Part shown: one piece after another, positions 46,851 to 55,266 of the stretch | How positions within the stretch are numbered: position 1 is the stretch's first letter | Layout of the letters: every line of letters starts with the position of its first letter | DNA from: DATFDN01 sp963767645 | Lineage (GTDB): Bacteria > Pseudomonadota > Alphaproteobacteria > Acetobacterales > Acetobacteraceae | NCBI GenBank assembly: GCA_963767645.1 | Contig: CAVYEW010000004.1 | Location: 310,001 to 374,000, forward strand | Length of the DNA stretch: 64,000 nucleotides | Reading direction: 5' to 3' | Notes under the pieces: generated by a model | Told to the model about the DNA's origin: nothing | Database searches by the model: none | Seen by the model: only the letters and a program-made list of their open reading frames with translations | Position numbers and translations under genes: made by a program

Positions 46851-47156
46851 TCAACGCGCCGGCAAGTTGAGCAGGCCCGTCCAGTAGCCGACCGCGCAGC
46901 CGAGGTCGGGGGGCAGCGCCGGATAACGTCCCTTTGCCTGCATTGCGGCGACCCGGCCATTCGACAGCGGCTCAAGGTAGACCCTAGCGACGGCGAGGCT
47001 CAGCAGGCGGGCGGGATGGTAGCCCTCCGGCTGAGCCATCGCGAAGAACCGCTTCTCCACTGCCTGGCAGGTCGTCGCGGCGTGCTCGTTCCAGAGCGGG
47101 TAGAGATAGCCCACCCCGGCCGCGAGCACGCCGACGGCTAGCAGCTTGCCCAGCAT
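46851..47156 (-). CDS. Small hypothetical protein upstream of sdhC
   Basis: The 101-residue product has an N-terminal hydrophobic segment (LLAVGVLAAGVGYLYPLW) that could be a signal anchor, then CQAVEKRFFAMAQ, LLSLAVARVYLEPLSNGRVAAM and LGCAVGYWTGLL. I do not recognise a family. Its start is three bases after the BKACE stop, so the two are coupled, and sdhC follows after 61 bases. The function is not assigned. Confidence 0.65.
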   Translation of the reverse strand: MLGKLLAVGVLAAGVGYLYPLWNEHAATTCQAVEKRFFAMAQPEGYHPARLLSLAVARVYLEPLSNGRVAAMQAKGRYPALPPDLGCAVGYWTGLLNLPAR

Positions 47157-47159
47157 CGC

Positions 47160-48089
47160 CTAGAACCCCACCCGGTCGCCGCCCTTGAGCTTGAGGATCG
47201 CGCGCGCCTCGGCGGGGCTGGCGATCTCCAGACTCAGCTCTTCCAGGATACGGCGTATCTTCGTCACCTGCTCGGCATTGGATTTCGCGAGCTGGCCCTT
47301 GCCGATATAGAGGCTGTCCTCCAGCCCGACGCGCACATTGCCCCCCATGATCCCGGCCATAGTGGTGAACGCCATCTGATGGCGCCCGGCGGCCAGCACC
47401 GACCAGACATAGGCGTTGCCGAACAGCCGGTCGGCAGTTTCCTTCATGAACAGCAGGTTGCACTGATCCGCCCCGATCCCGCCCAGAATGCCGAAAATCG
47501 TCTGCACGAACAGCGGCGGCTCGACCGTTTTCTGGTCCAGGCAGTAGGCCAGATTGTACAGGTGGCCCACGTCATAGCATTCAAACTCGAAGCGCGTGCC
47601 GTGTGCCTTGCCCAGCCGCTCCACGATGCCCGCGATGTCGCCGAACGTATTGCGGAAGATATGATCCACAGTGCGTTCGAGATACGGCTTTTCCCAGTCG
47701 TGCTTCCACTCCTTCACCCGGTCCCCGGCGCGGGAGATGTTGAAGTTCATGCTGCCCATGTTCAGGCTGCACATCTCCGGCTTGGCCAGTAACGGCGCGG
47801 CCAGCCGGTCGTCCAGGGTCATGGTTAGTCCGCCGCCGGTGGTGATGTTCACCACTGCGTCCGTGCTTTGCTTGATGACCGGCAGGAAGCGCATGAACAC
47901 GCCCGGATCAGGCGTGGGGGCGCCGGTCTCAGGATCGCGGGCGTGCAGATGGATGATCGCCGCCCCCGCCTCCGCCGCCTCGATCGAGGAGCGCGCGATC
48001 TCCTCGGGCGTGACCGGCAGATAGGGCGACATGCTCGGCGTGTGGATCGCGCCGGTGACGGCGCAGCTGATGATGACCTTGTTCGCCAT
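47160..48089 (-). CDS. Beta-keto acid cleavage enzyme (BKACE, DUF849) family
   Basis: The 309-residue protein has VIISCAVTGAIHTPSMSPYLP at the start, the zinc-binding IIHLHARDPETG, ITTGGGLTMTLDDRL and ECYDVGHLYNLAY. Members condense a beta-keto acid with acetyl-CoA and cleave it (for example 3-keto-5-aminohexanoate cleavage). The keto-acid substrate cannot be predicted from what is seen. The ATG at 48089 has GGGGGAAA upstream. It lies upstream of the small hypothetical and sdhCDAB on the same strand. Confidence 0.93.
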   Translation of the reverse strand: MANKVIISCAVTGAIHTPSMSPYLPVTPEEIARSSIEAAEAGAAIIHLHARDPETGAPTPDPGVFMRFLPVIKQSTDAVVNITTGGGLTMTLDDRLAAPLLAKPEMCSLNMGSMNFNISRAGDRVKEWKHDWEKPYLERTVDHIFRNTFGDIAGIVERLGKAHGTRFEFECYDVGHLYNLAYCLDQKTVEPPLFVQTIFGILGGIGADQCNLLFMKETADRLFGNAYVWSVLAAGRHQMAFTTMAGIMGGNVRVGLEDSLYIGKGQLAKSNAEQVTKIRRILEELSLEIASPAEARAILKLKGGDRVGF

Positions 48090-48134
48090 GACATTTCCCC
48101 CTCGGCTCGCCGCCCATCCTAGCACCGATGCGGC

Positions 48135-51008
48135 TCAGCTCGGCGAGAGGGCGGGCGTGCGTAGCGCGCGATTGAACAGGAACGGAGCGATCCCGCCGGC
48201 CAGCGTGACCGCGACCTCGATCGGGCCGAGCGGGGAAAGCCCGAGCAGGCGGCGCAGGCCAGGCACCAGCACCGCCGCGCCCTGGGCGCCGAAGGAGAGG
48301 GCCAGCGCGCCGCTCAGCGCCGGGTTGGGCGGGGCGCCCGGATCGCGGCAGTTCAGCGCATGCAGCAACTGGCCGAGCAGCAGGCTGCCGAACATCATGG
48401 TGGACGCCTCCGCCCCACCCCGCATCGCCCCCCAGCTGCCCGCGGCAAGCGCGCCGGCCGCCATCCCGCTGCCTTCGCGCGCAAGGCGCGGCCAGGCGGT
48501 CCGGTCAAGGATCGGCGTGTTGCGGGAAGGGGGCGGACGCTGCATCTGTCCCGGCGCCGGCGCCTCGCAAGCGAGGCCGAGGCCGGGCAGGACGTCGGAG
48601 ACGAGGTTGATCCAGAGCAGCTGCAGGGCGCTCAGCGGCTCGGCCGAACCGAGCGCGGTGCCGGCGAGCACGACCAGGATCTCGCTCAGGTTCGTGGCGA
48701 GCAGATAGCGGGTGGCGCGGCGGACATTGGCGCTTGTCGCCCGGCCACGGCCGATCGCCTCCGCCAACGGCTCAAGATGTCCGGGCGGCAGCACCACCCC
48801 GGCCGCCTCCCGCGCCGCCTCCGCGCCCAGCCCGCCCATCGCAATTCCGACATCGGCGGTCTTGAGCGCCGGGCCGTCGTTGAAGCCGTCGCCCACCATG
48901 GCGACCACCGAACCCGCTTGCTGCAGCGCCCGCACGATGCGCAGCTTCTGCGCCGGGCTGACCCGCGCCGCGACATCCGCCTGACGGACCAGGGCCGCGA
49001 GGGCGAGCGGATCCTTGCCCTCGACCGCGCCGCCGTCCAGCAGGCGCGGCCCGTCCGCCCCGCCCAGGCCCACCTCGGCCGCGACGGCGCGCGCGGTGGC
49101 GCTCTGATCGCCGGTCATGACCAGCGGATGGATGCCGGCCTCTCGCAGCCGCCCGAGCAGCTCCGCCACGCCCGGCCGCACCGGGTCAGACAATCCGGCC
49201 AGGCCCAGCCAGGTCAGGCCGCCGGCCGAAGCGGACCCGACCTCCGCCGCCTCGCGGAAGGCGAAGCCGAGGACACGTAGGCCGCGCGCCGCAAGCTCGG
49301 CATTCGCCCGTTCGATGGCCTCCCGCCGCGCTGCGGACAGGCTGGGAGTGCCCGCGCCGGTCAGCTCCGTCGCGCAGAGCGCGAGCACGTCCGACGGACT
49401 GCCCTTGACCGCCATCAGCACCGTCTCGCCTCGCCGATGCGTCGTAGTCATGAACCGCTCGGCCTCGCTCCGATGCCGGATCGACAGCCGCGGCACGCCA
49501 CGGCGTAGCGCGCCGGGATCGGCCCCGGCGCGGCGCGCGAGCGCGATCAGGGCAAGCTCGGTCGCCGAGCCCGCGTCCGGATCGAGAGAGGTCTGACTGC
49601 ACAGCACGCCGACCTCGATCAGCCGGGCCAGCGCCGGATCGGCCGCGCCATATGTGACCTGCCCGGCTTCGAGCGCCTTGGCCTCGGTCACGACCGAAGC
49701 GACCTCCATCCGATTGGCGGTGAGCGTCCCGGTCTTGTCGAAGCAGGCGATGTCCACCGCGCCCAGCGTCTCGACGGCATCCAGCCGGCGCACCAGCACG
49801 CCGTCGCGCCGCGCCGCCTCGACTCCGCGGGCAAGCGTGGTCGTGGCCACCGTCGGCAGCCCCTCCGGGATCGCGGCGATGCCGAGCGAGATCGAGGAGC
49901 GGAGCAGCCCGAGCAGCCCAAGGCCACGCAGCGCGCCGATACCGAACACGGCCCCGCAGGCGGCGAGCGAAGCCCAGACCAGCTGCCGGCCGATGCGGTC
50001 CAGTTCGACCTGCATCGAGGTGGGCGGCGATGTGGCCTCGCCCAGCAGGGCGTGGATGCGGCCGATCTCGGTCCGCCGCCCGGTCGCGACCACGACGGCC
50101 GAGCCGCTGCCTCCGGTCACTGCGGTCCCGCGCCAGACCATGCTGTCGCGATCACCGAGCGGTGCCGCCGGGGCAACCGCTTCCGCCGACTTCGTGACCG
50201 GCAGGCTTTCCCCGGTAAGCATCGCCTCGTTCACCGAAAGCTCCTGCGCCCGCAGGATCCGGGCATCGGCGAACACCGCGTGATCGCGCGACAATGCCAG
50301 CAGGTCGCCGGGGACCAGCTCGGTCGCCAGCACCGTGACCTGCCGCCCGTCGCGCACCACCTGCGCGGAGCCCGCGGGCCCCTCCAGCCCCTGAATGGTG
50401 TGCTCGGCGCGGCTTTCGACGGTGAACCCGATGGCGCCGTTCAGCCCGAGGACCGCGACGATGGCCGCCGCCTCGGCCAGCCCTCCGGTGAATACCGACA
50501 GCACCGCCGCCCCGGCCAGCAACATCGTGGGCAGGGTGCGGAACTGGTCGACGAGGATGGCGAGGTTGTCGCGCGATGGCGGCCGCGGGAGCAGGTTCGG
50601 CCCGGTCTCGCGCAGCCGAAGCCGCGCTTCGGACGAGGCGAGCCCGCCGGCTCGGCTGCCCATCTCGGCAAGCACCGCTTCCCTCGGCCGGGCATGCCAG
50701 TCCGTCGCGGCACTTGGGTCGGCTACTTCGCCGGCGGCAACCGCCTCGGTCCGGGCGACCAGGGCGGACCTGCCCAAGGCGGTGTCATGCAGGACGAGAA
50801 CGGTGCCGGTATCGGTGCTGGCCCAGGCTGCATTCACCCCGGCCGACTCACGCAAGCCGCGCTGCAGGCGATCGCGCATCGCGGGGGTGCGGCGCAGCCC
50901 GCTCACGGCGAGGCGCGTGCGTCCGGGCAAGGCATGGATTAGCCGGACGCGCGGGCCTTGCGGCGCCGGCGCGCCTGCCGGCTCAACGCCGGCATCGCGG
51001 GGCGCCAT
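48135..51008 (-). CDS. P-type cation-transporting ATPase with N-terminal HMA_2-like domain
   Basis: The 957-residue ATPase has an N-terminal domain (residues about 20-75: VRLIHALPGRTRLAV) of HMA_2 type with no CxxC, then a linker and the ATPase core. TGES is at 266-269, membrane motif AAIPEGLPTV at about 378-387, the phosphorylated Asp is D424 in CFDKTGTLTANRMEV, and GDGFNDGPALKTADVGIAMG follows. The PEGLP form is that of calcium/alkali-cation (P2-type) pumps, not of heavy-metal P1B pumps. The ion is unknown. A DUF5132 protein and a lone HMA_2 protein precede it in the same direction, an arrangement that seems to be conserved but poorly studied. Confidence 0.88.
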   Translation of the reverse strand: MAPRDAGVEPAGAPAPQGPRVRLIHALPGRTRLAVSGLRRTPAMRDRLQRGLRESAGVNAAWASTDTGTVLVLHDTALGRSALVARTEAVAAGEVADPSAATDWHARPREAVLAEMGSRAGGLASSEARLRLRETGPNLLPRPPSRDNLAILVDQFRTLPTMLLAGAAVLSVFTGGLAEAAAIVAVLGLNGAIGFTVESRAEHTIQGLEGPAGSAQVVRDGRQVTVLATELVPGDLLALSRDHAVFADARILRAQELSVNEAMLTGESLPVTKSAEAVAPAAPLGDRDSMVWRGTAVTGGSGSAVVVATGRRTEIGRIHALLGEATSPPTSMQVELDRIGRQLVWASLAACGAVFGIGALRGLGLLGLLRSSISLGIAAIPEGLPTVATTTLARGVEAARRDGVLVRRLDAVETLGAVDIACFDKTGTLTANRMEVASVVTEAKALEAGQVTYGAADPALARLIEVGVLCSQTSLDPDAGSATELALIALARRAGADPGALRRGVPRLSIRHRSEAERFMTTTHRRGETVLMAVKGSPSDVLALCATELTGAGTPSLSAARREAIERANAELAARGLRVLGFAFREAAEVGSASAGGLTWLGLAGLSDPVRPGVAELLGRLREAGIHPLVMTGDQSATARAVAAEVGLGGADGPRLLDGGAVEGKDPLALAALVRQADVAARVSPAQKLRIVRALQQAGSVVAMVGDGFNDGPALKTADVGIAMGGLGAEAAREAAGVVLPPGHLEPLAEAIGRGRATSANVRRATRYLLATNLSEILVVLAGTALGSAEPLSALQLLWINLVSDVLPGLGLACEAPAPGQMQRPPPSRNTPILDRTAWPRLAREGSGMAAGALAAGSWGAMRGGAEASTMMFGSLLLGQLLHALNCRDPGAPPNPALSGALALSFGAQGAAVLVPGLRRLLGLSPLGPIEVAVTLAGGIAPFLFNRALRTPALSPS

Positions 51009-51018
51009 GCGCGCGGGG

Positions 51019-51354
51019 TCAGGCTACTGCTGGCGTGGGCGGCGGCTCGGCGTCATGGGCGCGCTTCCGGCCGGATCGGTGGCTTGAGGGATCGGCCGCG
51101 GAAGCATCGCTCCGCATGTCGCTGCGGGCTTCGGCCACTGCGTCGTCAGCCATCTCCCGTGCCTGGACGACCGCCTCTCGCGCGGAATCATAGGCGTAGA
51201 TCCCGCCCCGGATCGCCATCTTCGCCGCCGGGCGCACGACGTTGGCCACCACCGGACGCAGCAACGGTCCAAGGACCGCGACACCAAGCCCTACCATCAG
51301 CCCGGTGCCGAGGTTGCCTTCAAAAACGCCCTCGAACATGTCGCCGATCGCCAT
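51019..51354 (-). CDS. DUF5132-like small membrane-associated protein
   Basis: The 111-residue protein has a Gly-rich N-terminal helix (FEGNLGTGLMVGLGVAVLGPLLRPVV) and RPAAKMAIRGGIYAYDSAREAV, matching DUF5132. An acidic, low-complexity tail follows. DUF5132 proteins commonly lie next to P-type ATPases; this gene ends ten bases before the ATPase start. Its function is not known. It could assist or regulate the pump. Confidence 0.75.
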   Translation of the reverse strand: MAIGDMFEGVFEGNLGTGLMVGLGVAVLGPLLRPVVANVVRPAAKMAIRGGIYAYDSAREAVVQAREMADDAVAEARSDMRSDASAADPSSHRSGRKRAHDAEPPPTPAVA

Positions 51355-51442
51355 CGTCCCAAGCTCCCTCCATAAGCGCTACCATTTGGTATCCACGGAT
51401 GCCGGACGCCCTCATGCTCACGCCGCTTTGAGCGAGGTCTCG

Positions 51443-51901
51443 CTACCACGCCTCGGGCACGCCCTCGAGCGCCTCCTCGAGCAGCTGGCGTTCCTCCGGC
51501 GAGCGGTCCTGTGCGGTCACGGCCACGGCACGATGAAGATGTTGGACATGGCGCTGGTAACGGCGCCGGCGCGCATCCTCATCGCCGGCGCCCCAGTGCG
51601 CCGCGCGCGCACGGGCGCGGCGGGTAAAGCGGCGCGCTACACGTCGCGCGGAGCGTTGCCGTTCCTCGGGAGTGCCTGCGGCATCGTCAAGCAGCGCGTC
51701 GAGCGTCTGCGAGACCAGCTTGTCGATCAGCCCGCCCTCGGCCTCGAACTCCGCCTCCAGGAACAGCGAGGTGCCGGTCTTGATCACGGAGCGCAGGGGT
51801 GGGGCGAGCTGCGGGAACAGGCGGGGCAGGGCCAGTGCCACGGCGCTAACCGCCACCGCCGCCATCACCTTCCCCGACAAGGTATCTTCGAGCAGCGGCA
51901 T
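51443..51901 (-). CDS. Hypothetical protein of the ATPase module, DUF5132-like N-terminus
   Basis: From the ATG at 51901 (MPLLEDTLSGK) the 152-residue product has a hydrophobic helix (AAVAVSAVALALPRLFPQLA) and then PPLRSVIKTGTSLFLEAEFEAEGG. That part is arranged like the DUF5132 protein downstream (Pro-rich end of a helix, Arg, Lys-Gly and an acidic start of the next helix). The C-terminal half is very Arg-rich and helical (RRVARRFTRRARARAAHW). The two may be diverged paralogues. Longer starts upstream (51928) are less convincing. Function unknown. Confidence 0.65.
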   Translation of the reverse strand: MPLLEDTLSGKVMAAVAVSAVALALPRLFPQLAPPLRSVIKTGTSLFLEAEFEAEGGLIDKLVSQTLDALLDDAAGTPEERQRSARRVARRFTRRARARAAHWGAGDEDARRRRYQRHVQHLHRAVAVTAQDRSPEERQLLEEALEGVPEAW

Positions 51902-51957
51902 GTCACGGTCCCATCCTGTCCGTTGCAAACGTCGGCGCGGGGCGAAGGATGCGGAGT

Positions 51958-52287
51958 TTATATCAGGGCGGTGACGGCCGCACGCACGGCATGTTCCAAT
52001 AGCCGGTCCGCCAGCGCGGTCGCCAAGCTCTCGATGGCTCCGAGAGCGGATGGCGCCGGCAGCGCGGCCTGGAGTCTCAGCGCGTCAAGGATCGGGCCCC
52101 GCGCACCGGCAAATTCAACCACGACGCTGCCCGTCACCGGGTTGGCACTGGCCCGCGTAACCCCGGGCAGTCCGCGCAGCTCGGCCGCGAGCGCGGCCGC
52201 GCGCGCCGGGTGGGCTTTGATCGCCGGTTCGCTGATCCGCAACCGGCCAGGCAACTCGTGCAGGAGCCACGCCATGATGCGACTCAT
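51958..52287 (-). CDS. Stand-alone HMA_2-like domain protein
   Basis: The 109-residue protein starts MSRIMAWLLHELPGRLRISEP and has ELRGLPGVTRASANPVTGSVVVEF. This is the same fold pattern as the N-terminus of the P-type ATPase in this block (LIHALPGRTRL). It has no metal-binding CxxC. It may act as a partner or chaperone of the pump. The ATG at 52287 is chosen over longer upstream frames without homology. It is transcribed in the same direction as the ATPase, separated by two small genes. Confidence 0.75.
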   Translation of the reverse strand: MSRIMAWLLHELPGRLRISEPAIKAHPARAAALAAELRGLPGVTRASANPVTGSVVVEFAGARGPILDALRLQAALPAPSALGAIESLATALADRLLEHAVRAAVTALI

Positions 52288-52400
52288 GCCCGGCCCGTGT
52301 TGCCTGCCTGTGGCAGTCCGGTTTCGTTTCGATGAATTCCAGCGGGTCGGCCGCGCATTCCCGCCGTAAGCGACGGGCGGGCGGACTTGCCGCATGCGCG

Positions 52401-52967
52401 CTAAGGAACCGGCCGTTCCAGGCGCCGCAGCGACAGGCCGAACTCGAACCAAGCGGCGCCGTGGAAGATCAGCTCGATGGCGATCAATGTGCCCAGCACC
52501 CACAGCCCGGACCACGGCAGGGTGACATAGAGTCCGACGCCGACGCCGATGCTGATGAGACCGCCTATCAGCAGGAGCCCCGAGCCGCCGAGATGCCAAT
52601 GACTGATCGCGAGCGTCACCCGCGTGATGCCGGCGACGATCAGCAGGGCGGCGATGGCGATGGTCAGGACCACCGACCCCTGGACCGGCTCGGCCATGAT
52701 CAGGAATCCGCCCACGGCGTAGAGGACGCCGCTGAGCACATGGAGTAGGAACCCGCCCCAGGCGCGGTCCAGCAGCGAGTGCAGGATTTGCAGCACCCCG
52801 CCGACCACGAGCGCGGCGCCGATGAAGATGGTGCCCGCCAAGGTCGCGGCCACCACGTCGAACCAGGCGAACACGCCGAGCAGGATTTGCAGGACGCCCA
52901 GCAGGACGAACCAGAACCATCCGGTTCGGGGGCGGCGGGACCACGGCTCGGGCTGGGATATGCTCAT
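52401..52967 (-). CDS. HdeD-family membrane protein
   Basis: The 188-residue protein has six hydrophobic helices, beginning WFVLLGVLQILLGVFAWFDVVAATLAGTIF. The pattern LVVGGVLQILHSL, GGFLLHVLSGVLYAVGGFLI and RVTLAISHWHLGGSGLLLIGGLISIGVGV matches the HdeD family, linked to acid resistance in E. coli. ATG at 52967 gives the usual start. It is the first gene of a likely minus-strand run through the HMA_2 and ATPase genes. Its precise job here is not known. Confidence 0.88.
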   Translation of the reverse strand: MSISQPEPWSRRPRTGWFWFVLLGVLQILLGVFAWFDVVAATLAGTIFIGAALVVGGVLQILHSLLDRAWGGFLLHVLSGVLYAVGGFLIMAEPVQGSVVLTIAIAALLIVAGITRVTLAISHWHLGGSGLLLIGGLISIGVGVGLYVTLPWSGLWVLGTLIAIELIFHGAAWFEFGLSLRRLERPVP

Positions 52968-52978
52968 GCCTAATGCTT

Positions 52979-53491
52979 CTACAGCCGCGCGACGTGCGGC
53001 GCGAGAAGCGCCGCGATCCGCGTGCATCCCTCCAAATCGGCCTCGGTAAAACGCCCCTGACGCGGACTGTCGAGATCGAGCACGCCGACGAGACGCCCGG
53101 CATCGAGCATAGGCACGACAAGCTCGGAACGCGATGCGGCGTCGCAGGCGATATGGCCCGGGAATGCGGTCACATCGGACACCAGAAGCGCCCGGCGCTC
53201 GGCCGCGGCGGTGCCGCAGACTCCACGCCCAAGGGGGATGCGCACGCAGGCTGGCAGTCCCTGGAATGGTCCAAGCACAAGCTCCGCGCCGCGCAGGACG
53301 TAGAATCCAGCCCAGTTGAGATCGGGGAGGGAGGCGAACACTGCTGCCGCTGCGTTGGCAGCGTTCGCCAGTGCGTCCGTCTCGTCCTCAAGCAGCGCGC
53401 GGAGCGCTTCCGTCAGCTCGTCGTAGATCCCGCTCGCGCCGCGGCCAACGTCCTGTGTCCAGGGAGCAGGGCGCGCCGGGTCGTGGGCCAA
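52979..53491 (-). CDS. msrC: Free methionine-(R)-sulfoxide reductase (GAF domain)
   Basis: The 170-residue GAF protein has WAGFYVLRGAELVLGPFQGLPACVRIPLGRGVCG with two Cys, then FPGHIACDAASRSELVVP with the third, followed by GVLDLDSPRQGRF. The three cysteines are those of fRMsr, which reduces free methionine-R-sulfoxide. Length is normal. It lies six bases after the MarR gene and 11 bases before the HdeD gene, on the same strand, so all three may share a transcript. A MarR regulator beside an oxidative-repair enzyme is a logical pairing. Confidence 0.9.
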   Translation of the reverse strand: MAHDPARPAPWTQDVGRGASGIYDELTEALRALLEDETDALANAANAAAAVFASLPDLNWAGFYVLRGAELVLGPFQGLPACVRIPLGRGVCGTAAAERRALLVSDVTAFPGHIACDAASRSELVVPMLDAGRLVGVLDLDSPRQGRFTEADLEGCTRIAALLAPHVARL

Positions 53492-53497
53492 TGCCGT

Positions 53498-53917
53498 CTA
53501 ATGCGCGGGCCGCAATTCCGGCACGCGCGTCCGGGGCGCTGTCGCTGCCTCGGCTGGCAGCTTGAGGTTGGCGCCTGCCGCCGCTTCGCGCAGGACACTG
53601 CGCACCTCGCGGAGAAAGGCCATTCCAGCCGGGGTCCGCTGCACGAGCACGCTCCGCCGGTCGAGCGGGTCGGTCTTGCGCTTGACCAGGTCGAACTCCG
53701 TCAGACGATCGAGCGCACGGGTGATCGCTGGCTTGGAAACGCCGAGCTTCGCCGCCAGACCGCGCACGGTCTGCGCCTCGGCGTCCAGATAGCATGTCAG
53801 GAAGACCCCGAGCTGGCGGGCCGACAGGTCCGGTCCGTCACGGCGCACCAGTTCCACGATTGTCGTCCTCAGTACTCCCGCCAGACCGTCGCCGGTCTCC
53901 GTCACGGTGCTGCTCAT
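53498..53917 (-). CDS. MarR-family transcriptional regulator
   Basis: The 139-residue protein has LSARQLGVFLTCYLDAEAQTV, the winged-helix recognition LAAKLGVSKPAITRALDRLTEFDLV and KRKTDPLDRRSVLVQRT. This is the normal MarR layout, with a basic tail after it. A candidate operator, a palindrome at 54018-54027, lies about 100 bases upstream. It precedes msrC on the same strand, so it may control that gene and itself. The inducing ligand is unknown. Confidence 0.9.
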   Translation of the reverse strand: MSSTVTETGDGLAGVLRTTIVELVRRDGPDLSARQLGVFLTCYLDAEAQTVRGLAAKLGVSKPAITRALDRLTEFDLVKRKTDPLDRRSVLVQRTPAGMAFLREVRSVLREAAAGANLKLPAEAATAPRTRVPELRPAH

Positions 53918-54017
53918 CTACTCCGCCTCCGCCGCACAAGCGGCCGCTACCCCGGCTTGCCCGGATTCGCATCCCCCAAATGGCCGGCGAGATGCGCCGC
54001 CTGCCGAATGATTGAAA

Positions 54018-54027
54018 GCGTTAACGC
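54018..54027. promoter_or_regulatory. GCGTTAACGC palindrome upstream of the MarR gene
   Basis: A perfect 10-bp palindrome with partial extension (AAA on one side, CTTT on the other) lies in the 160-bp gap between the MarR start and the end of ccmI. It is a candidate MarR operator. No promoter boxes are obvious. Confidence 0.35.
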
Positions 54028-54079
54028 CTTTACGGTTGCTTAGACTCATCACGATCGCTTCACGAGCATTACCGTTACA

Positions 54080-54817
54080 TCACTGATGACCCTGGCGTTC
54101 AGCGAGCCGTGTTTCGGCCATCTTGCGCCACGGCGCGTCCGGCGGCGCGGCGTCCAGTGCGCGGCGGAACAGCGCGGCCGCTTCGTCGGTCACGCGCCCG
54201 TTCGCCTCCGCCGTCGCCTCGCCCGCCTCCAGCGCCACGGTGGGATCGAAGCGCACGGCGAGCGCAATTTTCCAGGCCTCCGCCGCGGCCTTCAGATCGC
54301 CCATGCGAGCCTCTGCCCCGCCGAGCAGCAGATAGCCCTCGCGCGCCCTCTCCGAATGCGGGTCGAGGGTACTGAGGACGGCCCGCAGCTGCTCGATCAG
54401 GCGGGTCTCGTCGCGGGCATTCTGCTCGGCGGCGGCGATCCGGGCCTTGAGCGGCGCCGCCGGCAATCCCGGAGACCCGCCTGTCAGATACAGCAGCGCC
54501 GCCGCGACCGGTACCAAGGCGAGCGCCACCCAGACGGGCCCGCGCGGCGCCGCGGCTGAAACCGGTTCGTTCCCCGAGGCTGCGTTGAGCAGCCGCCGCT
54601 CCACTTCCAGCACCGCCCCTTGATGCTCGGCGCTGGCAATGCGCCCTTCAGCCAGGTCGCGGTCCAGCTCGGCAAGCTGCGCCCGATGCAGGGCGAGCGC
54701 CGCCTCCCGCCGGCCGCGGGCGGTCAGCGCAGGACGCAGCGTGAGCGCGAGCGGCGCCAGCGCCGCGCCGGCCAGCAGCGCCGCAGCGAGCCAGATCACC
54801 GTCATAGCCTCCGTCAA
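54080..54817 (-). CDS. ccmI: Cytochrome c biogenesis protein CcmI
   Basis: The 245-residue protein has two membrane helices (VIWLAAALLAGAALAPLAL and WVALALVPVAAALLYLT) flanking a cytoplasmic loop with AELDRDLAEGRIASAEHQGAVLEVERRLL, then a TPR-rich periplasmic C-terminus. CcmI holds apocytochrome for heme attachment by CcmF/CcmH. Its start overlaps the ccmH stop by four bases. It is last in the ccmC-D-E-F-G-H-I operon. Confidence 0.93.
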   Translation of the reverse strand: MTEAMTVIWLAAALLAGAALAPLALTLRPALTARGRREAALALHRAQLAELDRDLAEGRIASAEHQGAVLEVERRLLNAASGNEPVSAAAPRGPVWVALALVPVAAALLYLTGGSPGLPAAPLKARIAAAEQNARDETRLIEQLRAVLSTLDPHSERAREGYLLLGGAEARMGDLKAAAEAWKIALAVRFDPTVALEAGEATAEANGRVTDEAAALFRRALDAAPPDAPWRKMAETRLAERQGHQ

Positions 54818-55266
54818 TTCTTCAACAGCTCCGCCAGGCGCCGGCGCTCGGCCTCCGAGAGCGGAGCCGGAGGCGCGCTTGGGCGGCGGCGGGCCAACAG
54901 GGCCGCGCTTACGCCGGTCGCCACGGCGATCAGCGGCGCGCCCCAGAGCAGCGCTGTCACGGCGTCGAAGCGGGGAGACAGCCGGATGAAATCGCCGTAG
55001 CGCGCCACCATCCAGCCGACGACCTGGCTGTCGCTGTCGCCGGCGGCGATGCGCTGGCGGATGATCCGGCGCAGGTCCTTCGCCAGATCGGCATCGGACT
55101 GTTCGACGCTCTCGTTCTGGCAGACCAGGCAGCGCAGCTGATCGCCGAGAGCCTCGGCGCGCCGTTCCTGTGTCGGATTGGGCAGCATCTCGCCCGGATC
55201 GCTCACCGCTTGCGCCCCGCCGGTCAGGGCGAGGAGCACGGCGAGCGTGGCCAGCAGACGGCTCAT
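54814..55266 (-). CDS. ccmH: Cytochrome c maturation protein CcmH
   Basis: The 150-residue thiol-redox protein has a signal peptide (LATLAVLLALTGGAQA), the active-site LRCLVCQNESVEQSDADLA and a C-terminal membrane helix. It reduces apocytochrome cysteines in the periplasm. The ATG at 55266 overlaps the ccmG stop. Length matches the short CcmH form that works with a separate CcmI. Confidence 0.95.
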   Translation of the reverse strand: MSRLLATLAVLLALTGGAQAVSDPGEMLPNPTQERRAEALGDQLRCLVCQNESVEQSDADLAKDLRRIIRQRIAAGDSDSQVVGWMVARYGDFIRLSPRFDAVTALLWGAPLIAVATGVSAALLARRRPSAPPAPLSEAERRRLAELLKN

